A stretch of 64,000 nucleotides of DNA from positions 14,480,379 through 14,544,378 of the forward strand of contig CM029129.1 of assembly GCA_016859345.1 (NCBI GenBank). The letters run 5' to 3'. Made by a program: the position numbers and the translations under genes. Each line of letters begins with the position of its first letter. Positions within the stretch are counted from its first letter, which is position 1. The DNA comes from Istiophorus platypterus. Lineage: Eukaryota; Chordata; Actinopteri; Istiophoriformes; Istiophoridae. This document shows, one piece after another, positions 50,435 to 64,000 of this stretch. Under the pieces are notes generated by a model. It was not told the DNA's origin, did no database searches, and saw only the letters and a list, made by a program, of their open reading frames with translations.

Positions 50435-53400
50435 TCAAACTAGCTCCACCTTGGAGTTGGGGTACACCGCAACAACGTCATAGCCCTCTGGTGGCTGGAC
50501 ACGTGCCATGGCGTGGGTCTCACAGTACAGATTGTCCTCGATGAAAAAGTAGCCCCTCTGCTTGAGGTTGGTGCTGCAGTCATCACATGTAAAGCACTCA
50601 GGGTGGTAGAGTTTGTCTCTGGCCTTCACAATAGTGCCACTGGATGCAGACACAAAGGGAGACATAAGAGTGTCAGACTTGTGAATTCTTCGATGTTATG
50701 GTACATGTACTGTATCTAGGCTAACAACCATGGAGATCAAGCTGAAGATGGTCGCACAATGAAAGATGATCCGGCAAATGAACGAGAGATACATGAAATA
50801 AACAGATGTTTTGATACCAGTTTAGTGCTTTACCTAGGATCCTAGACACTGTCTAAGTAGCCTGAACAGTTTTGCTTAGCATTGTTCATAAGCCAATGAC
50901 CAGCATTTAACTAACTCGGTCACATCTGGTTCACCTTCTTGATTTCCAGCCAAATTAATGAGCAACACCTTGTGCCAAACTGATCCTCAGTGACTAGAAA
51001 CCCATACAGAACAAAATGAAACATGAAAATATTCCATGTACTGAATGATACTTTCTTTACTTCGCATACTGTAACTTAAGCCAGTATGATCCTCTTGAAC
51101 AGCTAGCTTTTTCCAGATATGGGTTTATGTTTCTTGTTCATCCAGAAAAACAGGATTGTTTTTCGTGTTGACCAATTTCTAGTTCTTCCTATTGTGGCTT
51201 TTCTGGCATGCGTACTTCTGGGCTATGAATCTGAATCTGAATTGTATTTTTATTAACAGGATACAGGAAGAACACAGCCTTATATAGTATGTAGGGTATG
51301 GGAAAAGCAAAACAAAAATAGCTGAACATCATAGGGTTGTAGTACTGAGGAGGATAAAAAAGGATGAATGCACAATAGGAAAATGATGCATTGACGAGCA
51401 AACCACAAAATGCAGAGAGCCTTAAAAGGCTGACAGTAAGCAAATCTCTTTAAAAGGAAGTAAGCAATGATGATTTGCTTATGTCTTACTAACAGTTGCT
51501 TGTTGAACTTTTCATTATCTATGTAAAACAACAGTTATCATACTTTAGAGCAACTTTAACCAAGCAAGCATTTGAATATATCTCATCATATGTCATATTT
51601 CAGTGAAGTTTTCAAAGAAGGTTACACACATTCATACTGTCACACCCTCAAGTTGAACTTGTGTTTATTTTGCTGCCTTGCTACTGATAAACACAAGTTC
51701 ATTTAAGAGTCCCATGCTTTACTCAGTCATACAGTTGTTAAGGGCGTTGTTTCACTGCTCCCAGTACAATTTTCCTCTCTGGACTGGGGGTTTGGGCCAG
51801 CGACCATTCAGTCATAAGCCCACTTCTTTTTTTAACCGCTTTCCCCATCTAACCACACCACTGGCAGGATAAACCTTGACACAGTGCTCTGTGCCTTTTT
51901 TATTTTTTAAAAGCTATAAAATGCTCTCAGGTCATAAGAGCCGTATTATGCCATGCAAGCTCCTACAATGCGCTCTTGTTCATGAGTAAAGTGAGCGGAT
52001 GACATCACTGCTTACCTGCAGCTGCTTTTATAGAAGGGGGATTACCGTTGCATGTGGTTGCTTTGACAGAAATGTGTGCATGCATGTGCTTGCACATAGT
52101 GCTTATTTTAAGTTTGTGTATATGTGCATGGGGGCCGGCAAGAATGTGTGTATGCAGCCTGTGTGCGTGGGAAAAGGTGTGGAGGGCGGCTTGGTTTAAT
52201 CATTAATTGATAAATGAGAATAGATTTTTCTGAGTAGTTGTGAAAGGCGTGTTGGTGCAGGTCAATCTGCACAAGTTAACCTCTATGTTTCAGGGAAGAA
52301 CCTCGACTCACCTCACATAGTTCAAAGTTTTAACTCTATTACCACAGGCAGCATGATAAAACAAACAGGGGAAATATCCTTTCCATATGGCGATTAAAAC
52401 AGCTTTAAACAGCATATCTTAGAATAAATCATTTATATCATATTCACTGTATCATCAGTAGTCCTCAACTGTAGACCACAGTGACCATAATCTTTATACC
52501 ATTCAGTTTTACACTCTGATATCTTTGATTGAAAAAATAAAACTTCACTTTAGTTTTGAAATGAACTTGTAAATATTTTACAAAAAGAATTTACATAAAA
52601 ATACACAATAAATAACACTTAATCCATAAAAGAATGTATTAAGTGCTCTTTAAACTTCAAGACCCAAAAGGAATCATACGCTTCTTACCCAGTAAGACGC
52701 AATCACATACTTACTCTATGGGATTTTTTAGGATGGTATATAGTCCACTTCTTAATATTTACTGGAAAATAAACTAGGATCTTTACATACTTACACAATG
52801 CCATTACAGCAGCGTGTACACTGGGGTAGCTTCTGAAGACCAGACATGGGGCTGGGGATTGGGCTTCCCAGTTTGGGGATTGGAGATCTGACTGGAGACT
52901 TTAAGTTTCTCATTCTCTCTGTTGGGGACACACCTAGAAATAAAGCAACCACAGAATAAATACAGGACCGTTGGGAACTTGTCAGACCTTAAAATAAACA
53001 CACACTATAAATATACAAAAATTTGTTCATGAGAGTGTGTTTTTGTATTTGTGGTTTGAGTTGAATTCTAAGTGGTAAGTGATAATTATTATTAAGTAAT
53101 AATTATTTCCCAAAACACCCACTGAGCTGCTTCTTGCTATTTCCGGCCCTACTTACAGACTGGTGGCATAAAAGGTATCCATGTGACGTATTGTTAAAAA
53201 TTAGAGCACATACACAACCATTATCTTGCATAATATCCGTCACTCCTTTGATTTATTACTTTCCCAACAGTTCTGACACAACGTACCCACTGTGACAAAT
53301 CCAGTCGTGCAGCTCATTGACCTGTGCTAAAGCCTTTGTTGGTCATAAATCACACCCCTTTCCAATGATTTTTGATAAAGCATGATTTATGTTGCCAGTT

Positions 53401-56400
53401 TATTAGGTACACCAAGCTAATAGTAAGTCTAATACAGGAGTACTGCAATAAACCTTCCTTTCATCAAGGTTATAAAATTGTAATTTTTTCATTGAAATTG
53501 TTTGAGAGAGGTGTTGATTCAGCTTTATGTTCATTTTGGGGGGTTGTTTGAGTTCCAGTTGAACTATATTGCAATATAAACAGAGAGATGTTTCTGTAAT
53601 TTGGCCTACCAACACTGATATGAATGAGGTGGTAAAAAATAATAGAAACTCTGGTTACCTGTCAGATTCATTGCAGGACTGTTGTATTAGACTGAAATAG
53701 CTGTAGCTAGGTGTCCCCAATAAACTGGAAACTAAATGCAGAGTCGAGTTTGGAGGAATGCTAAAAAAACCCTGCATTTCTTTGAGCCCCTACAAAGTCA
53801 TCATACTTGCAAGACTTTGTGCAACTTTTAATAGTTGGGACTTTTAAAAATACTTTTTTACAGCAACTGCTTAGCCTAGCACTACACAAAACACAATAGC
53901 AACAAAAAAAAGCCCCACCAAAAACTAATAATGTCCTAATATCACCTTGGAACACTGTAGCAACCACCTGGTAATGCCCTCACAACCCTACCAAACAAAC
54001 TAAAAACTATTAATACAATGATAAACACCCAGATCCCCATAGTCATCATCTAGCAGAAGATTAGTTTGCCATCATGACTTCATTGCTGTATCATGCTTAG
54101 TACAGCAGGTAGCTTCTATCTTCTGCCTCTGATAATATCAGTGATAGTACTGATAGTATCAGTGTTTTGTTAGTGTAACCTAAGATCACACTTCTCATTA
54201 ACCTTGTTGTTTGCTTTTAAAAACAGGATGCTGGCACTTATTCTCTTCCTCAGCCTCACTCAGCTTATGTAATTTTAAAGACATTCATGCTTAGGCTGTC
54301 ATATACTATGAAATAAAACCCAGTGGATAAATAGAGGGTAAAATAGGCCATCAGTCTCAATGGAGATTTTTTTGTTATTAATAAATAGTATAATATTAGA
54401 TAAATAAAATAAAATTGAGGTGGTAATAGTTCATTGATTTGAACGTGCTAAACAAGCATCGCTAAAATTAACTAGTGAACTAATAGAAATTCTTTTTTTC
54501 TCTCTGGCTTATATCTGTCTTATATGCCTCCTCCTCTTTTTGACTCCTTTGTCTCTCTCACTCCTTCCTGTGAACTCCATTCAAGTGTCAGAGCCTGCGG
54601 TGGCATTTCCTCGTACCCATTCATCAGTCAACCTGGCTAGAAAACTGGCAGGGAAAAAAATCCAGCTGCAACCATCGCACCAACGTGCTACAGTCACACG
54701 GTATCTGTGAATGACACGACGTCGTTAAAAGAAATGACAATTGGAGGGATTTATATTTCAAATTTAACATAGATATCTTTCATTTTTTAACCACGGGAAA
54801 TCATAGAGAGCAAAGCTTTCTGTAACTACATTAGAAAAAAAACATTTAGTAGATGACACCAACCCAATCATCGAACCAACAGTTGTTTCAGTATGTAATG
54901 CTCATTTATGCTATTACAGTTTCACACATATGTGAGTGAAACAGTTAATGATAGTTTTACCTTCCAACAAACAGCATTTTTAGTAAGAGCGATCACCTCC
55001 AACCATCAAGCATTTAATAATGCCTGAACAAAATTCATGAAAGTAGCATATTTAATACTGGATATCTAGAGCTGCTCCTGTGGTTCAAAGTGCACCAATG
55101 TGGATTAGTGGGGCAGAGCCATGAACTGTAGTATATGACTTCCCTTCACTGATGATGTGCCAGGAGAGACTGTTCAGGCCAGCAGGCCACCTATTGCTGC
55201 CACTAACCACAGTTTAATTACCTTGCATCTGGCCCCCGACTCAAAAAGATTCTCCGTTTCTCAGTTACATTTAGCCTCTGTCTTCTCCATGGTGTTTTTA
55301 AGAGCTGACATTAGCTTGGTATGTTATTACTGGGAGTAATGTCTCTAATACCAAATGATGCACTCTAATGGAAAACCTTTTATGTGCAATGCTCTTGTGA
55401 CTTTCTCACAGTAGGGAAAGTTGACTAATAAAAGTCTCCAAAGCCATTGTCAGAAATGAAAGGAAAAAAAAAATCAGGATGAATGAGGTCTTGTTTAGTC
55501 TTGCTTCTACATTGTTAAATAGTCAAGACTTCTCAGGGCCCGTATATTTTGTTGCCAAATGCAGACAGACACCACAATTTATTTTATTTGAGAGTGACAG
55601 GTTGACGTATGATAAGATTATATCAACCAGACGTGTTGTAAAACGGTCAGACACTGTGGCCCCATTAAGACCTGATAAGTGCAGAGTGTGAAGCTGGAGG
55701 GAATTTCAGGCAATTCAAATCACAATATCAGGAGACAAATAAAAAGCTGATATGATATATGTTTATAGAGCTGTCGTGGGATATTATTGTATCTCCAACT
55801 TTTCAAGGAAGGCAGAACGAGCCTTGATTTGTTCCTGACCATATGTTGTGCAGGTTATAATTAATGCAAGTTTGAAAAGGGCTTTAGAGGGAAATATAAT
55901 TTGAAAATGGCCACATGGATCAGATGAAATGTGTTGTTAAGATGCCATGTGCCACACATCAGAGGCTAAAAGACATCATGAGAGAAAGAAAAGTATTGGA
56001 AAATGCCAAGATGATAGTCATTTAAACAGAAAATGAATCAAGACAATGAATTAATGTGAAGTAAAACCAAGTATTTCTTTCCTGCAGTTTAGATGACAGA
56101 TAGATAATAGAAAGATAATCAGACATCAGACAGCCGAAGGGTTAACCCCCTCACTGTTGGAATCACATGTTTACTCCCACTGGACCAGATATCTAACCAG
56201 GCCTTTAAAGCTTCTATCTTTTCAAGTCTGTCTTGATCCCTGTGGAACAACAATATAACTGGAATGTTCCCCTTCCTTTCCTCATAACTTCAAATCCAAC
56301 GTCTCACAACTATGTACAAATTTAATCAGGCTGGGGCATGGAGGTAATTTCATTTAACATCCCTTATGGTTCTTGTGACAAAGTGACCTAAAAAGTTACA

Positions 56401-59182
56401 GGTCTTACTAAATATGAGCATTTCAAGTTTATATTTCATATTCCTTGAGGCACTCAATAATCAGACGTGTGTTGCACTTTGGAAGTAAAACATTTCCTTC
56501 TCTGCATTGCAGTGATGCTGATGGATGTCCTCATTCGTAGAGGTCTAATTCTAAGAAAGGACATAAGCTTGCTTCCCTCCAGAGCACTTTCTATGTACTA
56601 AAACTGGGATGTGTGGCCATCATTCATCACAGTTGGGCTGAGCTATCTGCTGAAAAAATAACCCCAGCAGCTGATGGTCATTTTTCTCGAAATAAACAAC
56701 GTAGGGTAGAAAAGATGATATTTTGCAGAACTCTCTTTAAACAAATAACCTCAGAGTTTGTGGAAGGTATGGGGTTTCAGAGAGGTCATTGGCACTAATG
56801 TTTATTTCTTTTTCCAACTGTTAAAGAGACATGTTTTCTCATTTCTGTCTTCCTCTTAAATTGACCACAATTTTCATTAATGAAGGTGGAAATTGTTTAG
56901 TATCATCTACAACAGAGCAGTCTCAAGTCTTTATATTCAAAAGAAAACAGTTTGGATTCCTGTGCACTTCTTCGAAGCAAACAGAAATTGTTCTGTTCGT
57001 GAGTAAAGGCTTATTGGTTCGCTTAAAGTGTTATGGAAAAAAACAACCCACATATTGGTACAAGGGTACAACCTTCTATAATAGATCCATCTTGGATATT
57101 GCTTTTAGCACCCTAACTTAACACCAGTATTTAGCAGTCTCTCCACCCCTCTCCTATAGACATCACTATCCAATCATGGTGCAGCCTGTGGAATTCTGGG
57201 TAAACTGACACTCTTGTTTGCTTTAACTTTAAAAGCCTCTGAGAGTCAACATGGCCTCTACAGGGGACTCCTTCAAAATGGGACCAACCACGGTGATTTA
57301 AAAGCCTGACAGCGAGGTATGCATTCAAAAAACAGGATGATTTTACTTCAGCCTGAGTGTCAAACTTGTTCAGCTGCTGACTTGTTCCTGTTTTGACATG
57401 CAATTAAAAAGAAAAAACAACCAAGGGAAAGACATTGGCAACCGTCTGCAGCAGGATTTCATACTCTCACACGGATTAAGTGACAGCGCCAAACATTTAC
57501 ACGGAGACAGGTAGCTTTTTAAAATGATCCCGATGTAAACCTGGGGTTCGTCAGATTCCTTTCATCGAGGACTTAGCCTGTCAATCAACCTGTCAGTCTC
57601 CTGAGATGAAAGGCCACTGACAGCAGACAGTGTCTCCTTTTAAACTCTTTAATCCATCAGCAGTGCTACTTACTCTCTCTCCTTCCAACCCCCCTTTGTC
57701 TCTCATTAGTATCTGTCTTTTTCTTTAATTCTCCCTCTTTCATTGCCTTGAGTGTAATATTACGCAGTAAATTAAGTTTGAAATAGTCTGGCGGGGCTCC
57801 AGTCCTCACTGCAGGAGCAGTCAGCGCTGTTCCTGTTGCTGTGGATTATCCTGTCGGTTCTCACATCAAAGACTGACCCAGAGGTGTGATAACCTAGAGG
57901 GAAGTTTTCAATCTTGCCCAGGGATAGTAATATTCTACAGTCATCGCTTTATTCTATGATATGAGAAACCAACCATGTCACAAATATCAAGGAAGTCATG
58001 TTATTGGTACTAATATTGTTATTGTTTCAGATTAAAGATATATATTTACTTTCTCAAAAGTGTTATAAATTTTTTTCTGTTTCACACGCTGTCAAAAGTA
58101 AATATCAGAGGCCTGCTTCACAAAAGTGACTTGAAAGTACTGCTTATATGCAAAGGTTGCCAGTTATTTCCATTTTACAAATGGCTGTCTCTCATAAGTT
58201 GCAGATGAATTTGTGAGTCCTCCCCCTTTCTCATGCATGGGTTGAAAGTATGGTTTCACTTAACAGTGTCAAAATCAAACAAGAGAAAATGATCTCAAGT
58301 TGCGAAGCACAGCTTGCATGTTGCAAATGTTTTGAAACAGGCCCCAGGAGGACACATTAACTACAAGTTTTTGTTGTTTTGTTGCATGAAAATGTTCGAA
58401 TTACTACCAAGTATTAGACATCATTAGGTTCTCTAATGAAAACATCTGTACCAGCACTGGTATCCAAAACCCACATCAGTCAAACCAGAGTATGTGAATT
58501 CTCTCAGAACATAAAAAAAGCCATTGCCAAATCTTTGGTGGGGGGGTGCTCTAATGTAAGTGAGAGTTAAGAGTTCACAGAAATGACTATATGACCAAAC
58601 ACATACACTACAATGCACTAAAACCACTTCTTACGTATGGAATAAATGTTACCAAACATACATGCTGAAATTTGACACCGCAGATTCATACAATCACAGC
58701 TTGTAATACTCCAGTAATAGTAATAAGGGTTAAAGGACTTTTCTTGAGGATGTCTCAGCTGTAGTTGCTGAGGTTAAAAGGAAAAAACATTAATCAGTGA
58801 CCGTTCATGCTGACGGGTCAGAAGTCCACTTCCTTGAGGTCTCTGCTACTTCCACTTTTAAATACCAACACTTGGCTTATGATTACTACCTTCACAACTT
58901 TTGCCCTGCATCTAGCGATAAACAAGGAATCTGAAGAGAATGTTTTAGTTACAGGGATTATCCTTCCTCTGCTGCTGTCATTATCACATGACTCCTTCTC
59001 ACAAGTTGGAATGGTCAGCAGTCAGAGGGCGGACAGGAAAACCATATTTCTTACTTTATTGTCCTTTGTGAAGTTGTTTTTGCAGTAAATTGCCTTAAAA
59101 AAACTCTCCTCCCCTGCTCATCCTGGCATGAGCTATTTAAAATACTTAATCTTTCTCCTGCCCCCGTCTCGTTTTCTCTCAT

Positions 59183-59237
<55 letters not shown>

Positions 59238-61094
59238 CTCTCTCTTACTCTCTTTCACTCTTTCTCTCATGCTTCCTCTCTAACCCTATCCTTGCTGTTG
59301 GTGTCTTTCTATATAAGGAAAACTATGCCAGTTAGACAGAGTTCAAAACAGTCAGGGAGAAGCAAGATGTTCCTTTGGCTGGATTCAACATAACCTGCAT
59401 ACGAGGAAATATTTACTCAGAAAGTGCTAAGTGTATCGGAGCCACAGTAGCTAACATTATATTATTACAGAGTAACAGATATACAGTCTTTGAGGCAATA
59501 AATTTATAAGTGATGTGTTAGTTTGAAGGCACCATTATGCCCAATCATTTACAGGATGCAGCCTTGTGCAGTGCTCTAAATTCAATCAAAAGAATATGGT
59601 GCTCTTGTATTTATGGTCGTTCAATCTTCTACTGTGGTCAATTAGTGTAATTTAGTCAATGTGACACCCACAGCAGCAAAATGTGTCATCGCTCCATTTG
59701 CTTTGAAAAAGCATCAGTGGGTAAATGCTCATCACCCCTTATAGTGTAAAGATTAATCAACTCAAAATTTGGTCAAAATCAAGCCAGAAGAGTCAGAGAT
59801 ATCATCTAAAATATGTTTCTGTGGATGATGGATTAAAAGAGCCGATGCAACTAACACTGAATACAAGACCAATCTCGTGCTCACTGTATAACATATGACA
59901 ATTACTGCTAGTAATATTACAAATATTGAAAACAGTTCAGACAAATAAATTCAGACTCTTCTGTTATTTGAATTCTAGTTTTGCTTCTATAAACCTGACT
60001 TTGGTAGTTTCCCTGTTCGTGAGAAAAGTAGCATGATGTGCAGGTAGTGTAGCTTGCAACGGAACCACATGCTCTTTTCCCTCCAGGCATAATGGAGGCA
60101 CACAAACACACCCAAACACAGAAACCCCTACCTCCATCCTCAGCCTCCAGGATTCCCTGGAGATATTTGAAGGAGCCAGACTGTTTGGGTTCAGAGACAG
60201 GCTCCTCATAGTCTTGCAGCATCTTGTAGACGTCTGACTGTGTGTCGAAACCGTTACGGCCCACAGGGGAGTTTATAGGAGGCTCTGGGCTGAGGAAGAC
60301 AAGGGAGGCAAGAAACAGGATTATTGTTATGGAATCTGATGGATGATGACTAGATGACAGGTGACAAAAAAAAATGCAAAATTCCCTAAGTAATCAGTCA
60401 AGACAACATTAAGATAATGTGATTTTGTCTCTTTTGCCATATCTCATTTGGCCTGTACATTTTTTAACCAGGTGGCGTCATGATGTGATGCTAGACGAGG
60501 GAAGGAATGAAAGGAGCCAAAGTAGCCTAAACAAAAAGATAAAAGAAAAGATGACAGTTTCCAGACCACCAAGGAAAGAAAAGAAAACTTGACAGTGAGG
60601 CAGTTAAAAAAAAACTATGGAAGAAATACAACATTTTTTGAAGAGCACATCTTATGCATTCTTTTTTTTTACTGAGACAGAGGGGAAAACAAAGGTATAT
60701 ACTTTACACTCTATATATGATTACACAGGCATTAAGTCTTAATCACCAGAGCTCTGCACTATGGTTGTGCATGCTCATCCATCCATCAAGTTATTCCCAT
60801 ACCTCTAAGGATGGCTCATGTTTGTTGGATACATTCAAAGCTCAGGGAGATGCTTAGGGCTGATGACAGATTTTTTCAAATCCTGACACACTTAACTGAA
60901 TGTTTCTGTCCAGATTCCCCTCCATGAGTATGAAGTTAGAGCTTCATTGCAGCCTGTGTGTGTGGCGCGTGTGTGTGTGTGTGTGTGTGTGTGTGACAGA
61001 GAAAGTCTGGGTTAGTGGAAGTAAGACTGAGTGAGAGACAGCGAGAAGTAATGGAAGAAGATGAGCAGAGATGGTGTTTAAATTTGTCCTTGTC

Positions 61095-61125
<31 letters not shown>

Positions 61126-62086
61126 CTGTCTGCGGGTGTGTGGGGGGGTTGTAACAGTCATGTCCAGGGGAATTTTAGGAGTGCTGGAGAGGATGTTCAC
61201 TGGGAGACTAAACACACACATTTATTGCCCGCCCGAGGCGATGCACAACAACAAATGGCTTTCCCAGATCACATGGCCATCTGTACACATCTGAGGTGTG
61301 TATGCGTGTCTGTTTCTGTTTCTGTGTCTGCATCTGTTGTAGAGTGCCTTCATAGGAGTCAGCACATGCACACATGCATCTGTGGAGTATTAAGATTTAC
61401 TGTAGTCATATTTTTACACAGAAAGCATACCTGGTGAGGCTTTAACAACGGAAACGTTGATGGATGTTTGAGGCATTTGTTGAGAATTACTTTGTCCTTG
61501 TGTGATTTTCTCACAGCGGTGGTGTGAATGAGGCTAAACTGGAAAAACTCATGGACGGATATTTTGAAAGCCAATACACTTAAAGTTCGTGCTGCTGACA
61601 GCCACTGCACTGATAAGGATCACTGTTTCCTGTATTTACTGTTAATCTGATTTTCAACTATTCTTTTTTTTTTTTTTTAATTCAATCAAATGACTCCGTG
61701 TCTTTTAAAGTAATTCTACTAACAGCATTGTTTTATTATTCAAGTTTGTTATAATCAGTATAAGCACCAATAAGATTTCTAGATTTTACTTTAGGGGAGA
61801 GAGAACCTGCAGATCGATTGTCTCACCTATGTGAGGTGCTGAGGCTGAGCCCCCCCATCTTGCTTGGCAGAGATCTGTCTCCATTGCTGCCGGCATAAAG
61901 TCCTGCCGGGTTGTTGTACTGAGCGTGCCCGGTTCCATTTCCATATCCATAGCTGTGGCCGTTGTTGGGTCTGGAGTGTCCGTTATTCAGGTGAGTGGGC
62001 TGGGTAGCCTGCGGGGACTGGGGTTCAGGGGTGTAGGAAGGTTTACGGCTGTAACCGCCATATCCGCTGGTGATGGGACGGAAATT
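50435..62086 (-). CDS. pdlim4: PDZ and LIM domain protein 4, last four coding exons (5' part outside window)
   Basis: Exons in transcript order: 62086-61827, 60289-60132, 52933-52795, 50639-50435 (stop TGA at 50437-50435). Phases join cleanly. PDLIM4 (RIL) is an actin-associated adaptor: its PDZ domain binds alpha-actinin-type partners and its LIM domain other proteins. Seen here: a Ser/Pro/Gly/Asn-rich linker (NFRPITSGYGGYSRKP), the conserved stretch SDVYKMLQDYEEPVSEPKQS and SGSFKYLQGILEAEDGG, then one LIM domain. LIM zinc ligands are visible as CTRC, HPECFTCDDC and YCETH, split between the last two exons. The C-terminus PPEGYDVVAVYPNSKVELV is diagnostic of PDLIM4 against PDLIM1/3. The N-terminal PDZ exons are not in this window. 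The intron 52934-60131 is about 7.2 kb. Neighbourhood with OCTN genes matches the human locus. Confidence 0.92.
52934..60131 (-). other. Large pdlim4 intron; no nested gene seen
   Basis: About 7.2 kb between the linker exon and the first LIM exon. It is AT-rich, with a CT/GA microsatellite at 59188-59231 and a TAGTA/GATA-like imperfect inverted repeat near 54133-54165. No nested coding exon could be supported on either strand. Confidence 0.5.
59188..59231. repeat. (CT)n microsatellite
   Basis: About 22 CT units within the large pdlim4 intron. It produces artefactual Arg/Glu-repeat frames on the opposite strand. Confidence 0.95.
60969..60995. repeat. (TG)n microsatellite
   Basis: Uninterrupted GT run in the pdlim4 intron between the first two exons seen here. 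Confidence 0.92.
61101..61125. repeat. (TG)n microsatellite
   Basis: Second GT run about 110 bp after the previous one, in the same pdlim4 intron. It gives rise to the cysteine/valine-rich frames there. Confidence 0.92.
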
Positions 62087-63355
62087 CTAAAAAAAAGACA
62101 GAAGACACAAAAACAAGGATATATTCTTAAAAAACGGGGAGAAATAAAAGACAGAATAACATGACAGATTTTTATGGTTTAAATTTATGTGATTACAGAG
62201 AAAGAGAAGACACTTGTTAGATTAAGGGAAGACTTATTATAAGACTTATACTACTTATAAGATTTATTACAGACTGCACCATTATGTGTTGGTTCAGGAA
62301 ATGAGAGTAAAGGGGGAGAGTAAGGAGAAAACAAGACCAGTGTTGCCCTGACTGAAAAAAACCACAATTCTTCAGAGGCGAAAAGAGCGGTTATTCCCAA
62401 ATGAGGCTTGCATGGTGAGGTTTCAGAGAAAAAGCTTTTTCCACTTCATTTCTGTTCCCCCCTCTTTTACTTTAAGGTTTATTAAGAAGAAGCTTGCATT
62501 AGATTTCCTGCAGATGTTGCTGTCAAAACAAATTAACTTGTGTGGTGTAAATATTGAAAAAAATGTCGCCCCCCCACTTCTTCAAGGAATTGAATAGTTT
62601 ATGGGGACTGACAGTGCTGATATACTGTAGAAGATTCAATTATTATCTATCCGACATGGTGTAACAGACCTTTTACATTCTTGCCACATAGCTGCTCTGC
62701 TGGAACTGTTTACAAGAAACCTGCTGGACCAAATGCAGGACAGATGCACAGACACCTACACTTAAACCACTGTATACTCAGTCAGTGTGTTTATCCTAGG
62801 GTCAACGCCCTTTTCATGCATTTGCAAAAACTGCATTGACATCATCGGGGCAGCTTGGTGTTTACCAGTGCTATCAGCACACTTGAGAGATAACGCGAAG
62901 TGCCAGCCCGTCTCGTCCATCTCAGAGACTGAACTTTACAGATAAGGTTTTATTGCATGGCTTGCAATGATGTCACCACCTCTGATAGTGTTTTAATGCT
63001 TTGAATTTTAGAGATAGCCTTAAGTTCTGAATGAGAAAACATTGCTGCGCATGATCATAAATGCAGACTATAAATATTTTAGCTCAAACAAAGTGACTTG
63101 TTTACAAGTTAAGCAATGCAGCAGGGAGGAAAACAGAGTAATTCTCGGTCAGACAGTTGTAACTATGAGCAGGAATGAGTGTGTGTTTGTGTGTGCATAC
63201 ACGTGTGTGAGAGGGTGTGTGGCTGTGTGTTCTGGGCTCGTTTAATGTGCCTTAGCCGCAGGAGGTGGAGGTTCAGAGCCTCTCCAGACAGGACCCCTGT
63301 CATTTCAACAGATGGGTCTGCTGGATGTCATCCTGTCCTCAGCCCTCGCCTGGAC

Positions 63356-63386
<31 letters not shown>

Positions 63387-64000
63387 ACACAGACACACAC
63401 AAACACACAAGTACAGGTCTTCTGTAATCAGCACTTTTCAGCATGCTTGAGACCTCCTCTTCATCTACACGAACAAGCCCACATCTTAAAGTTGGAAGAG
63501 TGCCCTGTCATTGCCTTGCCTCCTGCAGTTAAGACAGATGACTTTCAAGAAATTTAAAACCACCTCTTCCCACTCTTCCCAAAATTTAGGGCAGTAAAGA
63601 TGGATGAATCCAGAAGGCCTCGGTACAAAATGCTAGCAGATAGCTGTTCATGGTTCAAGTTCAGAGAAGCAGGATGAGGAATCAGCGCTCAATGCAGCTT
63701 CACCCCAAGAGCTAAACCCTTTTTGGGAAAAAAAACCCAGCTCTCTGCGGCTTCCTCTTCGAGTAAATCAGACACCCTGAAGCCTGGTTCTCACCGTGGG
63801 ACCAAACAGGCCAAACCAGATTCTTTTTGTTTGTTTTTTTTTTGGCCAAATTTCACAGATGGTAGACCTTGTGATTTTAATCAAAACATTTTGTGAAACA
63901 TACTGTTTGCAAGACATAACGTTTTACCTATGATTAATAATATTTACTATGGGGAGAACAGAAGGTCTGCTGAAGATGTGTCCCTGGTGATGATTTAGAC
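62087..64000 (-). other. pdlim4 intron continuing past the window edge
   Basis: No PDZ-coding exon was found. The region contains a CA microsatellite at 63355-63380 and a GT-rich stretch near 63178-63230. The upstream pdlim4 exons must lie beyond 64000. Confidence 0.55.
63355..63380. repeat. (CA)n microsatellite
   Basis: Perfect CA run followed by imperfect ACACAG units to about 63410, inside the pdlim4 intron. Confidence 0.92.

Noticed and set aside
50513..50719. 68-codon plus-strand open frame
   Set aside because: Antisense to the pdlim4 LIM exon, which has full family evidence.
61015..61437. 140-codon plus-strand open frame
   Set aside because: Its length comes from a TG microsatellite read as Cys/Val repeats inside a pdlim4 intron.
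63340..63415. Regularly spaced ACACAC/ACAGAC units that might suggest an array
   Set aside because: Simple CA microsatellite, not a CRISPR array; there are no unique spacers and the genome is vertebrate.

Overview
The window is nuclear DNA from a vertebrate, almost certainly a teleost fish. Its genes are split by many GT-AG introns. It carries short CA, TG and CT microsatellites and decayed Tc1/mariner elements of the kind common in fish. The proteins are vertebrate solute carriers and a PDZ-LIM protein. No prokaryotic features, CRISPR arrays or tRNA/rRNA genes were seen. Genes were reconstructed by hand from splice sites and reading phase.

Layout. (1) 1.9-10.1 kb, plus strand: a complete ten-exon OCTN-type carnitine/organic-cation transporter (SLC22A4/5 group, 542 aa). 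(2) 11.3-12.3 kb, minus strand: a decayed third OCTN copy with recognisable remnants of exons 9, 8 and 3. (3) 13.2-18.2 kb, minus strand: a second complete OCTN gene (551 aa) facing the first tail to tail. Its first coding exon is split by an extra intron and its protein ends in SKL. (4) 20.4-26.8 kb, plus strand: a type II Na+/phosphate cotransporter, closest to SLC34A1. A 1,600-bp tandem duplication of its 3' end has left two alternative sets of terminal exons. (5) 27.4-32.7 kb: a repetitive block with the membrane anchor and ITIM-like tail of an immunoglobulin-superfamily-like receptor, two further decayed copies of that tail/3' region, two Tc1 fragments and a 500-N assembly gap. (6) 32.7-50.4 kb: about 17.7 kb with no gene I can support. 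(7) 50.4-62.1 kb, minus strand: the last four coding exons of pdlim4 (linker plus the single LIM domain). The PDZ exons lie beyond the right edge.

Context. PDLIM4, SLC22A4 and SLC22A5 are also neighbours in the human 5q31 region, so the frame of the locus is conserved, with an inverted and locally amplified OCTN set and an slc34a gene inside it. The two OCTN genes are likely carnitine/cation carriers of the plasma membrane, and the slc34a1-like gene is an apical phosphate carrier. These families are known to use C-terminal PDZ ligands, and the ends of these proteins are what has changed most here.

The most unusual signals are the slc34a1 terminal-exon duplication, which separates the PDZ-type C-terminus from the complete tail; the intron gain and SKL terminus in the second OCTN gene; and the tandemly copied ITIM receptor tail beside the gap.
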